From NCBI GenBank assembly GCA_900291925.1, contig UWYS01000012.1, positions 186,001-250,000 on the forward strand: DNA of 64,000 nucleotides. Direction: 5' to 3'. Source of the stretch: Thecaphora thlaspeos (taxonomy: Eukaryota; Basidiomycota; Ustilaginomycetes; Urocystidales; Glomosporiaceae). Under the pieces are notes generated by a model. The model did not search any database. It worked only from the letters and a program-made list of their open reading frames with translations, and was not told where the DNA came from. Of the stretch, positions 39,511 to 51,036 are shown in pieces (position 1 is the stretch's first letter; the number at the start of each line of letters is the position of its first letter). The translations under genes were made by a program, and so were the position numbers.

Positions 39511-39570
39511 AGCTCCCCCCAGCTCCCCCCAGCTCGCCCCAGCTCGCCCCTACTTGCCCCTGCTCGCCGC
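39511..39570. repeat. 10-base tandem array, AGCTCSCCCC-type
   Basis: Two AGCTCCCCCC units and two AGCTCGCCCC units, followed by two degenerate ones (TACTTGCCCC, TGCTCGCCGC). The period equals about one helical turn, so the GC-rich cores face the same side of the DNA. It lies 320-380 bases upstream of MRC1. Confidence 0.8.
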
Positions 39571-39891
39571 CTCCAGACCGCTGCTTCCGCCCGCTGCATC
39601 TCCATCACACCCACACCCTCCCCCTACCTTACACCCACCGGGCCTCTTCTACCACTTCATACCCGTCCAGCCCCGCTCATTCAGCACAGGTACGACTCTT
39701 GTCGACACTCAACAGCCCCATCTGGACATCCTTCAGCCCGACAAGCCAAGAGGGATCGGCCGCGGCCCGCCACCGCTACCGCCACCTCCAGTGCTGCTCC
39801 TATCCAGCCCTACCAACGTCATCCCGCCATTTATCACCTTGGTTCCCCCAGCAGCTGTACATCGAAACCTCACAAACGGCAGCATCACAGG

Positions 39892-42800
39892 ATGGAGGTG
39901 GAGCCACAGCCCGCTGCCCAGCACACCCTCGCCGAGGCCGCCCAGCCGCCGCCCAGGGCCGTCAAGCGCACCTACGGTCGCAAGCCAGCCGCCGATAACG
40001 CCGAAAAGCCGTCCGAGGAATCTGCCTTCGGATCCTCGCTCTCCTCGCTCCCTTCTTCGCCAGTGCCGCAGCTCTTCGAGCCACCCATCAAGAAGCAGGT
40101 CGCGGACACGCAGCGGGGATCTGACCAGGAGAGCCGCGACGACGCCGCAGACGACACCGCCTGCAACATCGACGTGTCGCCAGAGCAAAAGGATCAGGTC
40201 AAGTTCGACCTAACACACGGACTCGAATCCAGCCGCAAGCGTGGCATGCAGCGCATCACGTCTATCGCCTCGGCCTCGTCGTCCGGCAGCGGCCCCGCCT
40301 ACAAGCTCCCCGAGATCGGCGCAGCGAGGCGCATCATGGCCGAGAGCGACGACGATGCGCATGACGACGACAATGCCGATGACGATGACGACGACGCCGC
40401 AGTGATTGCCAAGATCAGAGACACGCTTAGGCCGCCGATGGACGAAGGCGCCGAGAAGCGGGCCGCCTCACCCTACTCGGACCCTTTCACCGGCTCCCTC
40501 TCGAGCGCGCCGCCGCTGTCGTCGCAGGTGGGGAGCACGCAGTATGCACAGAGGCGGCCCTCTTCCTCTAGCAAGTCGATGCAGGTGCCTGTTCGCGGAG
40601 CCAGGCACTCTCGCCCGGGGCTGCGGTCGGACAGCCCTGACCGAGACGTCGAAGGCAAGTCGGGGGACGGCTCGGACTCGGCCGGGAATCGCATCGTCCG
40701 CCAGGGCGCCGCATCGTCCTCGGACGCAGACACAGACGAGGACCGAGGCGCTCAAGCGCGCAGCCGTCCTACCACCAAGCCGACGCTGAGACGCGGCGCC
40801 AAGGTTTCGGCGATGAAGGGAAGGGGGGGCAAGCAGGTGGAGCTGGGTTCTTCGGACTCGGAGGGCGAGGAAGCGGTCAAGCAGTCGCGGAAGCCCAAGA
40901 CTTTCAAACTGGTCTCGTCGTCCTCCGTCGATGACGCCGCGACGGGCGAGGCGGAAGCTTTCGCCTCAAAAGTCAGCACCATGAGCAGGAACAGGAAGGA
41001 GAAGATCGAGGCGCTCGCAGCAGCAAAGCGCCGTAGCGCGGGCTTCGAGGCCATCGACGATGAGGAGGATCATGCCGCCGACTCGGGCCTCCACAACAGC
41101 GGGGCGGATGGATCGCGATCGCACTCCCTCTCGATCGAGGAGGACGGCTCCGACCACAGCCACAACGAGAGCTTCGACACGCACCGAGCTTCGACGTCCA
41201 GGTCGGCCAAGGCTAAGCAGCTCGATCTGGCCCAGGAGGCGCGGGACCTCCAGGCGGAAATCGATGGCGACGGCCCGCTCGTGCCGCGGAAAGCCAAGGG
41301 CAAGACGTCCAAGTCCAAGAAGACCAAGCTGACCGGTCCGAAGGTGAGTCGAGCTGAAGCGCTCCACCCGAACGCGGATCCGATCAACGACCAGGTAAAG
41401 GCCCAGACTGACCCCTGAAAATCCAATCGCCCCTCTACGCTAATTTACGCAGCCGCTCAGCAAGAAGGAGCAAGAGGACATGTATCGCGAGACTGCGCGG
41501 ATGGAGCGCGACCACCGAGCCCGCCTTGCGCCCGTCGAGAAGAAGCGGAGCACGCTGAGCGACCTTCTTTCGAAGATCAACGCCGGCGACCAGAAAAAGG
41601 CAGCAAAGGCGAAGCCCCTCCCCACGGATCGGGAACACTCGCCTCAGCGTCATCCTTATCACACCTCGGACCCCATCGAGTCGGATTCGGTACGGGAAAA
41701 GTCCAGCCCGGCGAGCAGCCCCCTCGCCAGCATCGCAACTGCCACCGGATCGAAGCAGCGTCACCTCGGTCCTCCGCCATCGCGGGGACAGGGCCTCGAT
41801 GCCCTCGCTCTCAGGACGGTCTCGCAGGCCCAGGCAGCGACGTTAGAGCCGGTCCAGGGGAACAGCCGGGAGACAGGCAACAACATCGACCACCGAGACG
41901 AGCACGGACTTGATCAGCCGGGCGGCCACGATGAGCATGCCAGATCGTCGGATGACGAAGCGGCCCTGCCGAGCGCAGCTGACTTTAGGTCGAATCTCAT
42001 CGCCAAGAATCAGGAGGCGGCGAAGCTCCGTGCACTCAGGGAAATGAAGCTCAAGGCTCTAGCTGCACAGGAAGAGGCGAGCGCGGCTGGCTGCAAGAAG
42101 GACGGTGACGACGATGACGGCGATGATGACTTCGAGGTCGAGATCGAAGACCGCGACACTCTCGCTACGGACACGTCGGCCGGCCGGCCGCAGCCGCTAC
42201 TTTCCGCGAATGGCCGTCGCATACCCCCCACCACCCCGAGACGCAAGCGGCCCGCCGACGCCATCCTACGAGAGGCTGGGATCAAGCCTGGCCGGACGCC
42301 GCGGCAGCGCAAGTCGGGGACCGATGCCTTTGGCTCTCCCGGCATGGCTCTCGACAGCAGCCCGGACCGCCACGGCGACGTTGACGGCGCAAGCGATGGC
42401 GATGACGAGGACCTCGTCACCGACAGCCAGCTGCGCGAGGCGGGCAAGGCCTTTGCGGCCGCCAACGGCAAATCTCCGGCCCGGCCCGGCAGGGACGGCC
42501 GGAAGAGCAAGGGAGAAGCGCCGATGCTGACCCAGGACCAGTTCCACGCCACGCTGATGCGAAAAGCGCAGAAGCAGAGCATGGCCGTCTGCCAGCAGAA
42601 GGAGGCTCGAGTAAAGAAGCTCGGCCACTCGGGCGCAAGTGGGGTGTTCGACGAGCCGGAGGCAGGGGCCGGTGGAGAGGGGCAAGATCTGCAGAAGATG
42701 ATCGAGCGGCTGCAGAGGGCCAAGGAGGAAGGCGGACATGCTGGACAGGCCGATGAAGAGGACGAGGTCCAGGACGGGGAAGGGGTAGGGGACGAGGAGG

Positions 42801-45800
42801 ATCCGGACTTTGCGATGCCGGCCGCCGATGAAGACGCCGAAGATGACATTGGGAGCGGCAGCGAGATCGAAGGCGGCGCAACTCCGCTCGGCAGCGGCAG
42901 CGAGGCGGAGGAGGAGGTGGACGACGACGTGGTTGGCAGCGACGACGAGGCGCAGCGCCACGCTGTTGACGACGAAGACGGTGAAGACTGCGAAAAGGAG
43001 AACGCGCCGCCACCCGCCAAGTCTTCGGCCCGCATCACGTTTGGCGAGAGCCCAACTTTCAGCCAACGCGGCCTGCAGCCGTCCAGCCGTGCCGTGATGG
43101 ACGAGGACGAGGACGACGCCCCGGGCCCGCGAGTGCCGAGTCGTCGGCGGAATAGGGCCGCGCTGCCCGAAGACGACGACGACGACAACAACAGCGATGT
43201 GGCCGATCGGTCCGCCGTGGGCTTCGACCGAGCCGACAGCGACGGGGAGAATCGGCTGCGACCGGGTCGCATCATCGCTGCCAATTCGCCACCCACCCAC
43301 GCTGCCAGGCTGGGTGCTCTCAGCCAGTCGCAGGGCCAGAGCCAGAGCCAGAGCCAGAGCCAGGACCGCGTCGTGCTCAGCGATATCTCCGCCGAGTCGC
43401 TCGGCCACCTCTCCCAGCCAGGCCACTCCTCCGGCGAACGCCGCGGCTTGCTCGATCAGAGCTTTCTGCACCGCGACGATTCCTATCGCACGGACGACAT
43501 CTCCGTCGGCGGCTTCACGCAGCTCTTTGCTCCGACACAGGGTCCCGGAGCGTCTGCCGCTGCTATGCCAAACGCCAACGAGCAGCAGCAGCCCAGGTCC
43601 TCGCAACGCCCCGCCGACTACTGGAACACGTCTCAAACCCAGACCAGCCTAGGTCAGAGCCAGGCAGGACACACGGCACGCCTTACCGGTGCTGTCATCG
43701 CCTCCGGCAATCACCCTGGCCTGTCGCGCGACGATTCGGTCAGCTCCGCGCTGGGCGCCTTCTTCGAGGACACGCAGTCACAGATGGCCAGCGAGAGCAT
43801 AGACATCTTTGCCAACTCCAAGAATAAGGACGGCATGGCTAAAGGCTTCACCCAGTTCTTTGGCAGCACGCCGGCGGGAGCAGGGGCGGACAAGGGCGCC
43901 TTCGACAGCCAGAGTCAGTCGCGGCTATGGGACGCCGACCGCTTCTCGATGCCGCCTCCGCGCTCGACGGCTGGCTTCGACGGATTCTCTGCGCTCCGCA
44001 AGGCGCAGATGGGCGAGGCGCTCAACCTCACCCCGACGCCTTCGCTGCTCCCATCTCTCGATGAGTTGCAGGCGGAACGCGAAGCCGAGGCCGAGGCCCA
44101 GCTGCGCGCAGGGAGCGACGCCGAGGACGAGTCGCGCGAGAGGAAGAAGATGTACTTCAACAAGGACGGCTTCTTTACGCAGACCAAGCCGTCGACGCAG
44201 CAGACGGCCGAGTGGGGCCTCGACGACAGTCAGAGCGAGACGCAGCTTCATACGCCGCTCAAGATTGTGCTGAGCTCGTCGTCGGTTGGCGACAGGACAC
44301 CGCTCTCGCCCACGATGCGCCGCACGGCGGGACAAGGCTGCGGTGGCGGCAAGTCCGGATCGTCGTCGAGCGACGAGGCGGACGAGATGCAGTCACAGAC
44401 GCCTGCCGACAAGCCTCGCCAACTGAAGCGACTCCGCCGAGGCCGAACGGAAGAGGACGGCGAGCGTGCGCTCTCTCTGAGATGGTCGGCCAGCGACACC
44501 GATGACGCTGACGATGACGAAGCAGGCAGAGACGGCGAAGACGAAGAGAACGACGACGGCGACGAGATCATCCCAACTACCGGCGCGCCGCCGCTCGGTC
44601 AAGCGACGAAGCGTAACGCTTTCGACATTCTCCTCTCGGGCGCCGCGCGAGCCAACTCGCCTCCCGCTCTCGACGCCGAAAAGAAGAAGAAGTCGGCCCT
44701 GATCATGGGCGAGGCGGAAGAGTCGTCGGACGAAGAGCTGGGCGGACGCGGTCGCGGCGACAAGTCCAGGCTGGGCCGGGTCTTTTCCGACGACGAGCGG
44801 GGCTCCGGTTCCGATGGCGAAGATTCGGACGACTCGGACGACGGCCAAGATCTGGCGGAGCTGGTGGACGACGCGCTCGACGCCGACCAAGCGTCGAAGG
44901 ACCGTCTAGCGCACGAAAAGTTCCGCGAGGACCTGGCCAAGCAGGACGAGGCCAACCTCAAGCTGCACGAAAAGGTGACGCGCGGCGAGCTTCGCAAGAA
45001 CCGCAAGGGCCGCGACGGGACCGGCCTCGATGACTACCTCGACGAGGACGCGGACGAGGAGGAGCTCAAGCGCAAGGCGGCAGGCCCGCGCGGCGGTTAC
45101 TTCAAGAAGCGCAAGCTCGACGGCGACAAGGACGAGATGGATGAGCTGCGGGAGCTGCCCGATGCCAAGCCCTTCCTCCAAGTCTACGACGGGGCGCACA
45201 AGCCTGGCGAGGACGGCGAGTACGGCTTCCTCGCGGGGCAGGACGACGACGATGATCAGGATGATGACGACGACGACGACGACGGACGGACCCGCCGCCT
45301 CAACAACGGCGAAAGCACCAACCACGCTGATCTCGTGCAAGAGATGCGCAAACGGCGCCAACTGCTACGCGCCAAGAAGAACCGTCGCGGCGGTTACGTC
45401 TCTTCATCCGACGACGAAGAGGACGGCGACGAGTCCGCCACGACGGCCGCCGAACGTGAAGCGACCGCAGCGCGCGAGGCGAAACGTGAGAGACGCCTCG
45501 AGGACCCGGACTACTCTAGCGATGAGGACGAAGCGGACGAGCGCATGCGGGCGGCGCTGCGCGATCACGTGGTCGAGCAAAAGAGGCAGGACGACGAGGC
45601 GGCGGACAAGAGGGCGCAACGGGCCAAGGCCAAGAAGCAGAAGGACACGGCGCATAGGAAGACGCTGGGGACGACGTCACGGCTCAATACGTACGGGAGG
45701 CCCAAGGCGGTCGGCGTCGGCGCAGGTGGTGTTGCGTCGCTGCTGCAGTGCCGGGCCGGGGGCAGTGGCGGCGAGACGACGCAGAGCGGAGAGGGAGCCG

Positions 45801-46285
45801 GCGGCGGAGTGAGCTGCTTCGACGAGACAGCGCAGCCATACTGCGACGACGACGACGACGATGACGACGACGACCCGGCCTCGGCGACGGACATCCACCT
45901 CCTCGATGCGCGTTCGCGCGTGCGAGGCAAACAGTCGCAATTTTCGATCTCGTCATCGCTCATCGGCGAATGTCTCAACGCGGGCAAGCTAGGAGGAGCA
46001 GGGTCAGCGGCAGCAGCAGCGGGAGGCGAGGATGAGCCGGACTGGGGCAACGATGGCAGTCTTTATCGCATGTCTTCGCGCCCTTCCGCCTCGACTTCAT
46101 CCGCTACGGCAGCGGGGACGTCGACGCGGACGCCATCGGGAGCGTGGAAGCGCAAACAGGAAACACCCGGATCGACGGCTAGCAAGAAAGGCAAGCAGCA
46201 ACAGCAGCAGCAGCAGGGGATGACGTCGCTGCTACTCGACAAGAGGCTGATGAGCAGGGAGTCGCAGTTCCAGCACCAGCAGTAG
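39892..46285 (+). CDS. MRC1: MRC1/claspin replication-checkpoint mediator, two exons
   Basis: Exons 39892-41343 and 41453-46285, joined in phase 0 (intron GTGAGT...TTACGCAG); about 2094 residues. A second phase-0 donor at 41395 would add 17 residues. The protein is highly acidic. Just after the junction comes LSKKEQEDMYRETARM, typical of Mrc1. An SQ cluster with repeated SQ dipeptides (near residue 1107) and many further SQ/TQ sites offer ATR/Mec1-kinase targets. The conserved MRC1 domain covers about residues 1618-1745 (DLAELVDDALDAD, DEANLKLHEKVTRGELRKNRK, GGYFKKRK). Family knowledge: Mrc1 travels with the replisome, links Cdc45-MCM-GINS to polymerase epsilon, and recruits Rad53/Cds1 at stalled forks. 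At over 2000 residues it is longer than yeast Mrc1 (about 1100), through acidic and low-complexity insertions. Confidence 0.88.
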
Positions 46286-46470
46286 AGTCGGGTCGGTTGG
46301 TTGGTCGCTTTTGGGAGGAGAGAGGTGCGGTTGCCACGGTTCGGTCCTTTTATCCTGTCGTATAGTAATAGTCTAGTGTAGATTCAGATGCAACGGCGGT
46401 ATAATAGTAGTACAGTATGGATTCGATGAAATGGTGAAGCTGCTGGCGAGGCGAGGCGCGGCGGGAAGTT
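46286..46470. other. Short convergent spacer, MRC1 / RRP40
   Basis: 185 bases between convergent stop codons, so the two 3' UTRs likely overlap. One TACAGTA motif occurs at 46411. Confidence 0.5.
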
Positions 46471-47521
46471 CTAGTAGACGACTTGGTTCATGATGGCCTT
46501 GATGGTCTTGAAGTCGAGGACGCCTCGTCGCTTGACGAAGTCGTTGGCATGGAGCTCCTCTGCATCTTGGTCATCGTCTTGATCGTTTGCAACAGCGGCT
46601 TGCATCTCTTGGTGGTGGTGGTGGGTGGCCTGTAGATGTGGCTGCCTGGGCGAGGCGTGGTAAGGGGACATTTGCTGATCGGCCAAGCTGAGCATCTTGC
46701 CTATCGCAACGAGGTGCATGACATTTGCCGCCCTGATCCAGACGTAACCATTGATGCCAACGGCAGCTTCAAAGGTGATGCATTTAGCGATGGTCTTGAG
46801 GAGGCTGTGTCTGGGCATGGTTAAGCTCCTCGCTAAGGCCGTGGTGACTTTGACGCAGTTGGCCACGCCCTGCGCCTCGCCCCTCGCGTTGGTGGCGGTG
46901 AGCTCGCCGTACCCGTCTGCTTTGCCCGTCTGCGGATCTATACAGGTGATTTCGGGTTCGGTGAAACGGTCGGCAGAGACGAGACGAGCATAGACGAGTG
47001 TGCCGATGGCGAGGTTGGGTTTGTGCCGTTTCGTCGCTCCTTGAAAGGAGAGGACGGGGAGGATGGCAGCGTGCGAAGAGGAGAGAGAGACGGTGTAGGA
47101 TTCGGCTCCCCTGGCGGTGATCTGGCCGATGACTGAGTCGTTGGGTGCGGGGACGTACTGCGAGGGCGTGCGAGGCGGTGCGAGGCGGCGAGTGTCGAGG
47201 CGAGGGTGAGGTCGGGTCAGGCTCCGTCGCGCACGAAGGGGGCGGTAGAAAGGGACGAGGGAGGAGGGGACTTACGCGAGCAGTGTTGGTTTCGATCCAG
47301 TATGCGTGCGAGTCCTTGGGGGCTTTGTTGGGAGCTGCGAGGGAAGAGAAGCAAAGGTAGCCCGAAGCGCCGGGTCGGGTGGCGGTGAGCTCCGTCTCGG
47401 GCGAGGATTGCGAAGGGAGGAGGCCAGGACCCAGCTTGATGTAGGCCGAGGGAGGGCCGTCGTCGTCGTCGCCGCCTCTGGAATGGACGCGGATGGTATC
47501 GCCTGGTAGGACTAGGGGCAT
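46471..47521 (-). CDS. RRP40: RNA exosome cap subunit RRP40 (EXOSC3), two exons
   Basis: Exons on the minus strand: 47521-47276 and 47157-46471, joined phase 0 across a 118-base intron (GTAAGT...CGCAG); 310 residues. It starts with the N-terminal beta-hairpin motif VLPGDTI and KLGPGLLP. The S1-like part follows the intron (YVPAPNDSVIGQITA, SFQGATKRHKPNLAIGTLVYARL). The KH-like GINGYVWIRAAN near residue 217 matches the family GxNGxxW signature. Family knowledge: Rrp40 is one of three S1/KH cap proteins of the nine-subunit exosome and guides RNA to Rrp44/Rrp6 for rRNA processing and mRNA decay in nucleus and cytoplasm. The C-terminus has a His/Gln/Asp-rich insertion (about 40 residues) before the final helix, longer than the roughly 240-275 usual residues. 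Confidence 0.92.
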
Positions 47522-47876
47522 GTTGGCTTTGGTGGTTGTGATTGGTGGTGGTGGAGAGGAGGTAGGGTGGGTTAGTGGCGTGGTGTGGAGCGACGGAGCG
47601 ACGTGGGGCGAGGGAAAATGAAATGAAATGCCGAGGCGAAGGCGTGACACTAGCGTACAGTACTGAGGCCCAGCTTTCCTTTGTGAAGCAAACTCGGAAG
47701 TCGGACGTCTAAGAGGCAGAGTCGCCTCGCCCGGCGTGCAGCGCGGCGCAGCGAGTCCTATGCGCGCTCCAGCCACGAGCTCCGGCTCCAGCCCGGACCC
47801 CACCTTGTGTTGACCTCTCTCGCTCTTGCTCCGACCTGCCCCCATCTCCCCTCCCCCCCTTTTCCCCTCCGCCAAC
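47522..47876. promoter_or_regulatory. Divergent promoter, RRP40 / mitochondrial carrier
   Basis: 355 bases between divergent start codons. The carrier side ends in a C/T-rich leader (CTCTCGCTCTTGCTCC...), typical of strongly expressed fungal genes. One TACAGTACTG motif lies at 47656. No TATA box seen. Confidence 0.5.
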
Positions 47877-48914
47877 ATGTCGCTCTCCCAATCCCAAAAG
47901 GACGTTCTCTCCGGTACGACTGGCGGCATCGCCCAAGTGCTAGTGGGCCAACCGTTGGACATCCTCAAAGTGCGCCTCCAGACCTCTCCCGCCGGTACCT
48001 ACACGGGCATGGTGGACTGCGCCGCGCGCATCGTCAAGAACGAAGGTCCTCTCGCCTTCTACAAGGGCACGCTCACTCCTCTGCTCGGCGTGGGCGCGTG
48101 CGTCTCTATCCAGTTTGGCGTCGTCGCCTCTCTGAAACGTCATTTCGCCTCTTCCAACCTGCGTTCGCGTCGCTCGGAACGACTGAGCAACGCTCAGTTC
48201 TACGCAGCGGGCGCAGCCGCCGGTCTGGCCAACAGCTTCGTCGCCGGCCCCGTGGAACACGTCAGGGTCAGGTTACAGACGCAACCCACGCCGCCCATCT
48301 ACCGTGGTCCGATCGACGTGGTACGACAGTCCCTCGCACAGTCCGGTCTCTTCAACGGTCTCTACCGAGGACAGATCTCCACCTTCGCAAGGGAAGGTCA
48401 TGGCATGGGAATGTACTTTCTCACCTACGAATGGCTCGTACAGCGCTACCTCGACACCAACAACCTCAAACGCAGCAACCTACCCAACTCGTACGCCATG
48501 TTCGCAGGCGCCATGGCCGGATACGGGCTCTGGTTGACCGCCTATCCCTTCGATGTCGTAAAGAGCAGCATGCAGACCGACGCTCTCAACCCACGCGAGA
48601 GGAGGTACAACGGTACGATGCACTGCGTACAGATAATCTGGAAGGAGGCGGGCCTCAGGGGATTCTTCAGGGGTCTCATCCCGACATTGGTCAGGAGTCC
48701 CTTCGCCAATGCTGCGACCTTTGTCGCTGTCGAATGTGAGTGCAAGCCCCATCCTCGGTCATCCCCCCGCCCACCTAGCTCTTGAGAGCTGGTCAACCTT
48801 ACTTTGCGCCTACCGCGATGACCCGTCACTAACGCGCTTGCCACTTCCTTTCCTACGTTGCCCTGCTCGCTTTCCTCGTCATTAGGGACGGCGAGGAACC
48901 TCGACAAGATCTAA
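47877..48914 (+). CDS. Mitochondrial carrier family protein, YMC1/YMC2-like, two exons
   Basis: Exons 47877-48735 and 48886-48914, joined phase 1/2 (a Trp codon) across a 150-base intron; 295 residues, the usual carrier length. Three repeats each carry the P-x-[DE]-x-x-[KR] signature: QPLDILKVRLQ, GPVEHVRVRLQ and YPFDVVKSSMQ. The segments KGTLTPLLGVGACVSIQFG and REGHGMGMYF match yeast Ymc1/Ymc2 closely, carriers linked to glutamate/oleate and related metabolite transport across the inner mitochondrial membrane. A carnitine or basic amino acid carrier is the alternative within this subfamily. Start ATG 47877 gives MSLSQSQKD directly before repeat one. The last exon encodes only nine residues (TARNLDKI plus the split Trp). 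Confidence 0.85.
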
Positions 48915-49527
48915 CAACGCCATCGCGCGCAGATCCTCCCTTCTTTCCAGCCGGCGTCGTATATCGCCATCACTCGCGGCACGACCGCGCATAGACAAGA
49001 CGCATAGACAAGACACGCGCTTCTGCGCAGGGGCGATAGAGGCGTTTCCTTGGGGCAGCAGCAATAGAAGACATCGAGACGCGCAGGCGCAGTACTTGGA
49101 GAAGAACGCGAAAACTAGCATACAGAGGGGATGCAAATCCACACGAGTGACCGTCGGCGAGAGCAGCAGAGCAGAACAAGGCAAGAACAAAGAGACGATG
49201 AGGGTGACGAGAGCGATGTGACGACGCGCGAAGAGAGATGGAGAAACCGTTGCTGCAGGGGACGACGAGGGGAACCGGTGACTGGGCCAGGGAAGTGAAC
49301 TGGAGGGACATCGCCGGGGTAAGGAGAGGCGGACGAGGACAGATGCCTAGAAGTCGAGCCTGACTTGGGAACGCGCACTTGGAGAAGCAAAGGAAATAGC
49401 TGGGAAGGTTCTGGAGATGTGCGCGGGAGAGCAGCGACGGCTCTTTGCTGGGTCGGAATTGGGGTCGGAGATGTGAGAGAGGGGACGCCGTGGCTAAAGA
49501 GAGCGAGGAGCGGCAGTGCGCTGCCCC
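48915..49527. other. Convergent intergenic spacer
   Basis: 613 bases between the carrier stop (+) and the serine-rich protein stop (-). It is purine-rich on the plus strand from about 49040 to 49500. No motif-bearing frame, RNA gene or repeat noticed. Confidence 0.5.
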
Positions 49528-51036
49528 TCAGTCCTCGTCCATGACGGTCGAGGGAGCGTCAAAGCACCTTCTCGGTGCTTCCGGCGACGGGCTGGCCCTG
49601 CCCCCGTCCTGCATCAGTACGTCGTCGTCGCCGTGGCCGTCAAACGGCTGGAACAAACCCAGCGCCGTCCTCGACTTGGCCAGGCGACCGGGCGACGTAA
49701 AGTTTCTGCGAGCCACATGATCGCATGTTAGCGAGAGGAAGACGTTACGGTCGGCATCGAGGCTACGTCGGCCCACGCCTCGTCGACCTGCGACCTCGCC
49801 ATCGACGCCGCCGCCGCTTTCTCCTCTTCCTCTTCCCGCCGCAATGGAGAGGTCGAGGTCGACACAGAGGAAGCGCTCAAAGGGGTTCCGCGTCAGCCTT
49901 CGCGGGATCGGCGAGGTCGGCATAGGGAGGGGTAATCGCATCTTGCGCTGCTCGAACAGATGCATACTGCCGGCGGGCGATGCGAAGCTATCCTTGCCGC
50001 CCTCATCGGCGCCATCGTCAACCTTGCTCTCACCCTCAGCAGACGGCCTCCTGCTGGTCGAGACGACGCTGAAGCCGTCCTCCTCGTAAAGGCCCCAGGC
50101 TGAGAGCAGGCCCGGGTTGGGCAAGCAACCGTCGCGGCCAGGGGAGATGGATCGCGCTCGGTATGAAGGCGAGGGGCAAGGCGACGGCGAGGTGGAGGGC
50201 GATCTAGATCGTGAGGGTGACAGCGAGGAAGAGCCCGAGGTCGAGAAGCACGATGCGATCGAGGCTGACAGTTGGGCATGCACCGCGGTGAGCCTCTGGG
50301 TATTGGGTGAGCGCGGCAAGAGGGTCAGAGAGCCCTTCACCTCTGCGGACCGCTGGGAAGGCTCGGCCGTGGCGGTGGGCGTCGAGGCCGGGTCGATGCA
50401 CTGACGCTCGCGGTCTTTGGTGGGCGTACGTTCGACGTCGTGCGAGGGGCGGGCCGTCGAGGTGGCCCTTGGAGAGCCGTAGGTACGTTCGGAATCCTCG
50501 GAAGCGCACATCGCATCGCGCTCGCCGCTGCCGCTGCTGTGAGGCTCGGCGGTGGAATGGGCGGCGGAGGCGGAGGCGGCGGCCGCCTCTTCGAGGCACT
50601 CGATGGCGCTGCGTAGGCTCTTTCTCCTTCGGCTATGACGATCCTTCGCCGGGGAAGTTGTCGAGGCCGATGCGCCAAGGGGCCCGCCCTGGAGATAGGG
50701 CGAGGTGCTGGTAGGCGACGAGGTGGAGGACGAATGGGATGAGGCGTTGGTGCTTTTGCGCGAGTAAGGGTGGCTGCCGCTGTGGGTGGCGCTCTGGTAG
50801 CGGGACTGGGTCCAGGGGAGCGCCTTGTCGAGAGCCGAGGGCGAGACGAGGAGCTGAGATGTGTCGTCGATGGAGCCGCCGCGGCTGATGCGGTGGGATC
50901 TCGACTTTGCGGATGCGTAGTGGTTGTGATGCCTCCTTGCCACCAGAGCGATGGGCCGCCTGGGCATGGGTGCGACCAGAGTGAGCTGGTGGGCGGCTGG
51001 CGACGGAGCGGGCTGCTGGTCGAGCATGTTGTGCAT
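49528..51036 (-). CDS. Uncharacterised Ser/Pro/Arg-rich protein
   Basis: 502 residues from ATG 51036, the first ATG in a frame that is open for about 180 further codons upstream. It is mostly disordered: a basic His/Arg N-terminal part (RRPIALVARRHHNHYASAKSR), many SP/TP sites (for example SRSRSPSTSPSPCPSPSYRARSIS), and a C-terminal part with LTRNPFERFLCVDLDLSIAAG and GLFQPFDGHGDDDVLM. No domain is recognised. A GTAACG...CTCGCAG pair near 49752-49710 could be a very short intron (43 bases) that would change the C-terminus; I did not apply it. The long open leader may reflect low stop frequency in C-rich sequence rather than coding. Confidence 0.5.
   Translation of the reverse strand: MHNMLDQQPAPSPAAHQLTLVAPMPRRPIALVARRHHNHYASAKSRSHRISRGGSIDDTSQLLVSPSALDKALPWTQSRYQSATHSGSHPYSRKSTNASSHSSSTSSPTSTSPYLQGGPLGASASTTSPAKDRHSRRRKSLRSAIECLEEAAAASASAAHSTAEPHSSGSGERDAMCASEDSERTYGSPRATSTARPSHDVERTPTKDRERQCIDPASTPTATAEPSQRSAEVKGSLTLLPRSPNTQRLTAVHAQLSASIASCFSTSGSSSLSPSRSRSPSTSPSPCPSPSYRARSISPGRDGCLPNPGLLSAWGLYEEDGFSVVSTSRRPSAEGESKVDDGADEGGKDSFASPAGSMHLFEQRKMRLPLPMPTSPIPRRLTRNPFERFLCVDLDLSIAAGRGRGESGGGVDGEVAGRRGVGRRSLDADRNVFLSLTCDHVARRNFTSPGRLAKSRTALGLFQPFDGHGDDDVLMQDGGRASPSPEAPRRCFDAPSTVMDED

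Larger units (their letters stand above)
38605..39891 (+). promoter_or_regulatory. Upstream region of MRC1
   Basis: About 1.3 kb preceding the MRC1 start. It contains a MluI-box-like ACGCGT at 39412-39417, a 10-base tandem array at 39511-39570, and then a C-rich leader. A GTACGA donor-like site after CAGCACAG near 39686 could mark a 5' UTR intron. Long open frames here (for example 39161-40213 +) are compositional and overlap MRC1 out of frame. Confidence 0.4.

Noticed and set aside
27345..39891. Retrotransposon or DNA transposon remnants, tRNA genes
   Set aside because: No reverse transcriptase, integrase or transposase motif, no terminal repeats, and no A-box/B-box pair with tRNA spacing were found by eye; a database search could still find decayed copies.
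39161..40213. 350-codon plus-strand frame overlapping the MRC1 start
   Set aside because: Pro/Arg-rich translation of the C-rich leader and tandem repeat, out of frame with MRC1.
42010..43636. 428- and 456-codon minus-strand frames inside MRC1
   Set aside because: Mirror translations of the acidic and SQ-rich MRC1 coding sequence, with no independent features.
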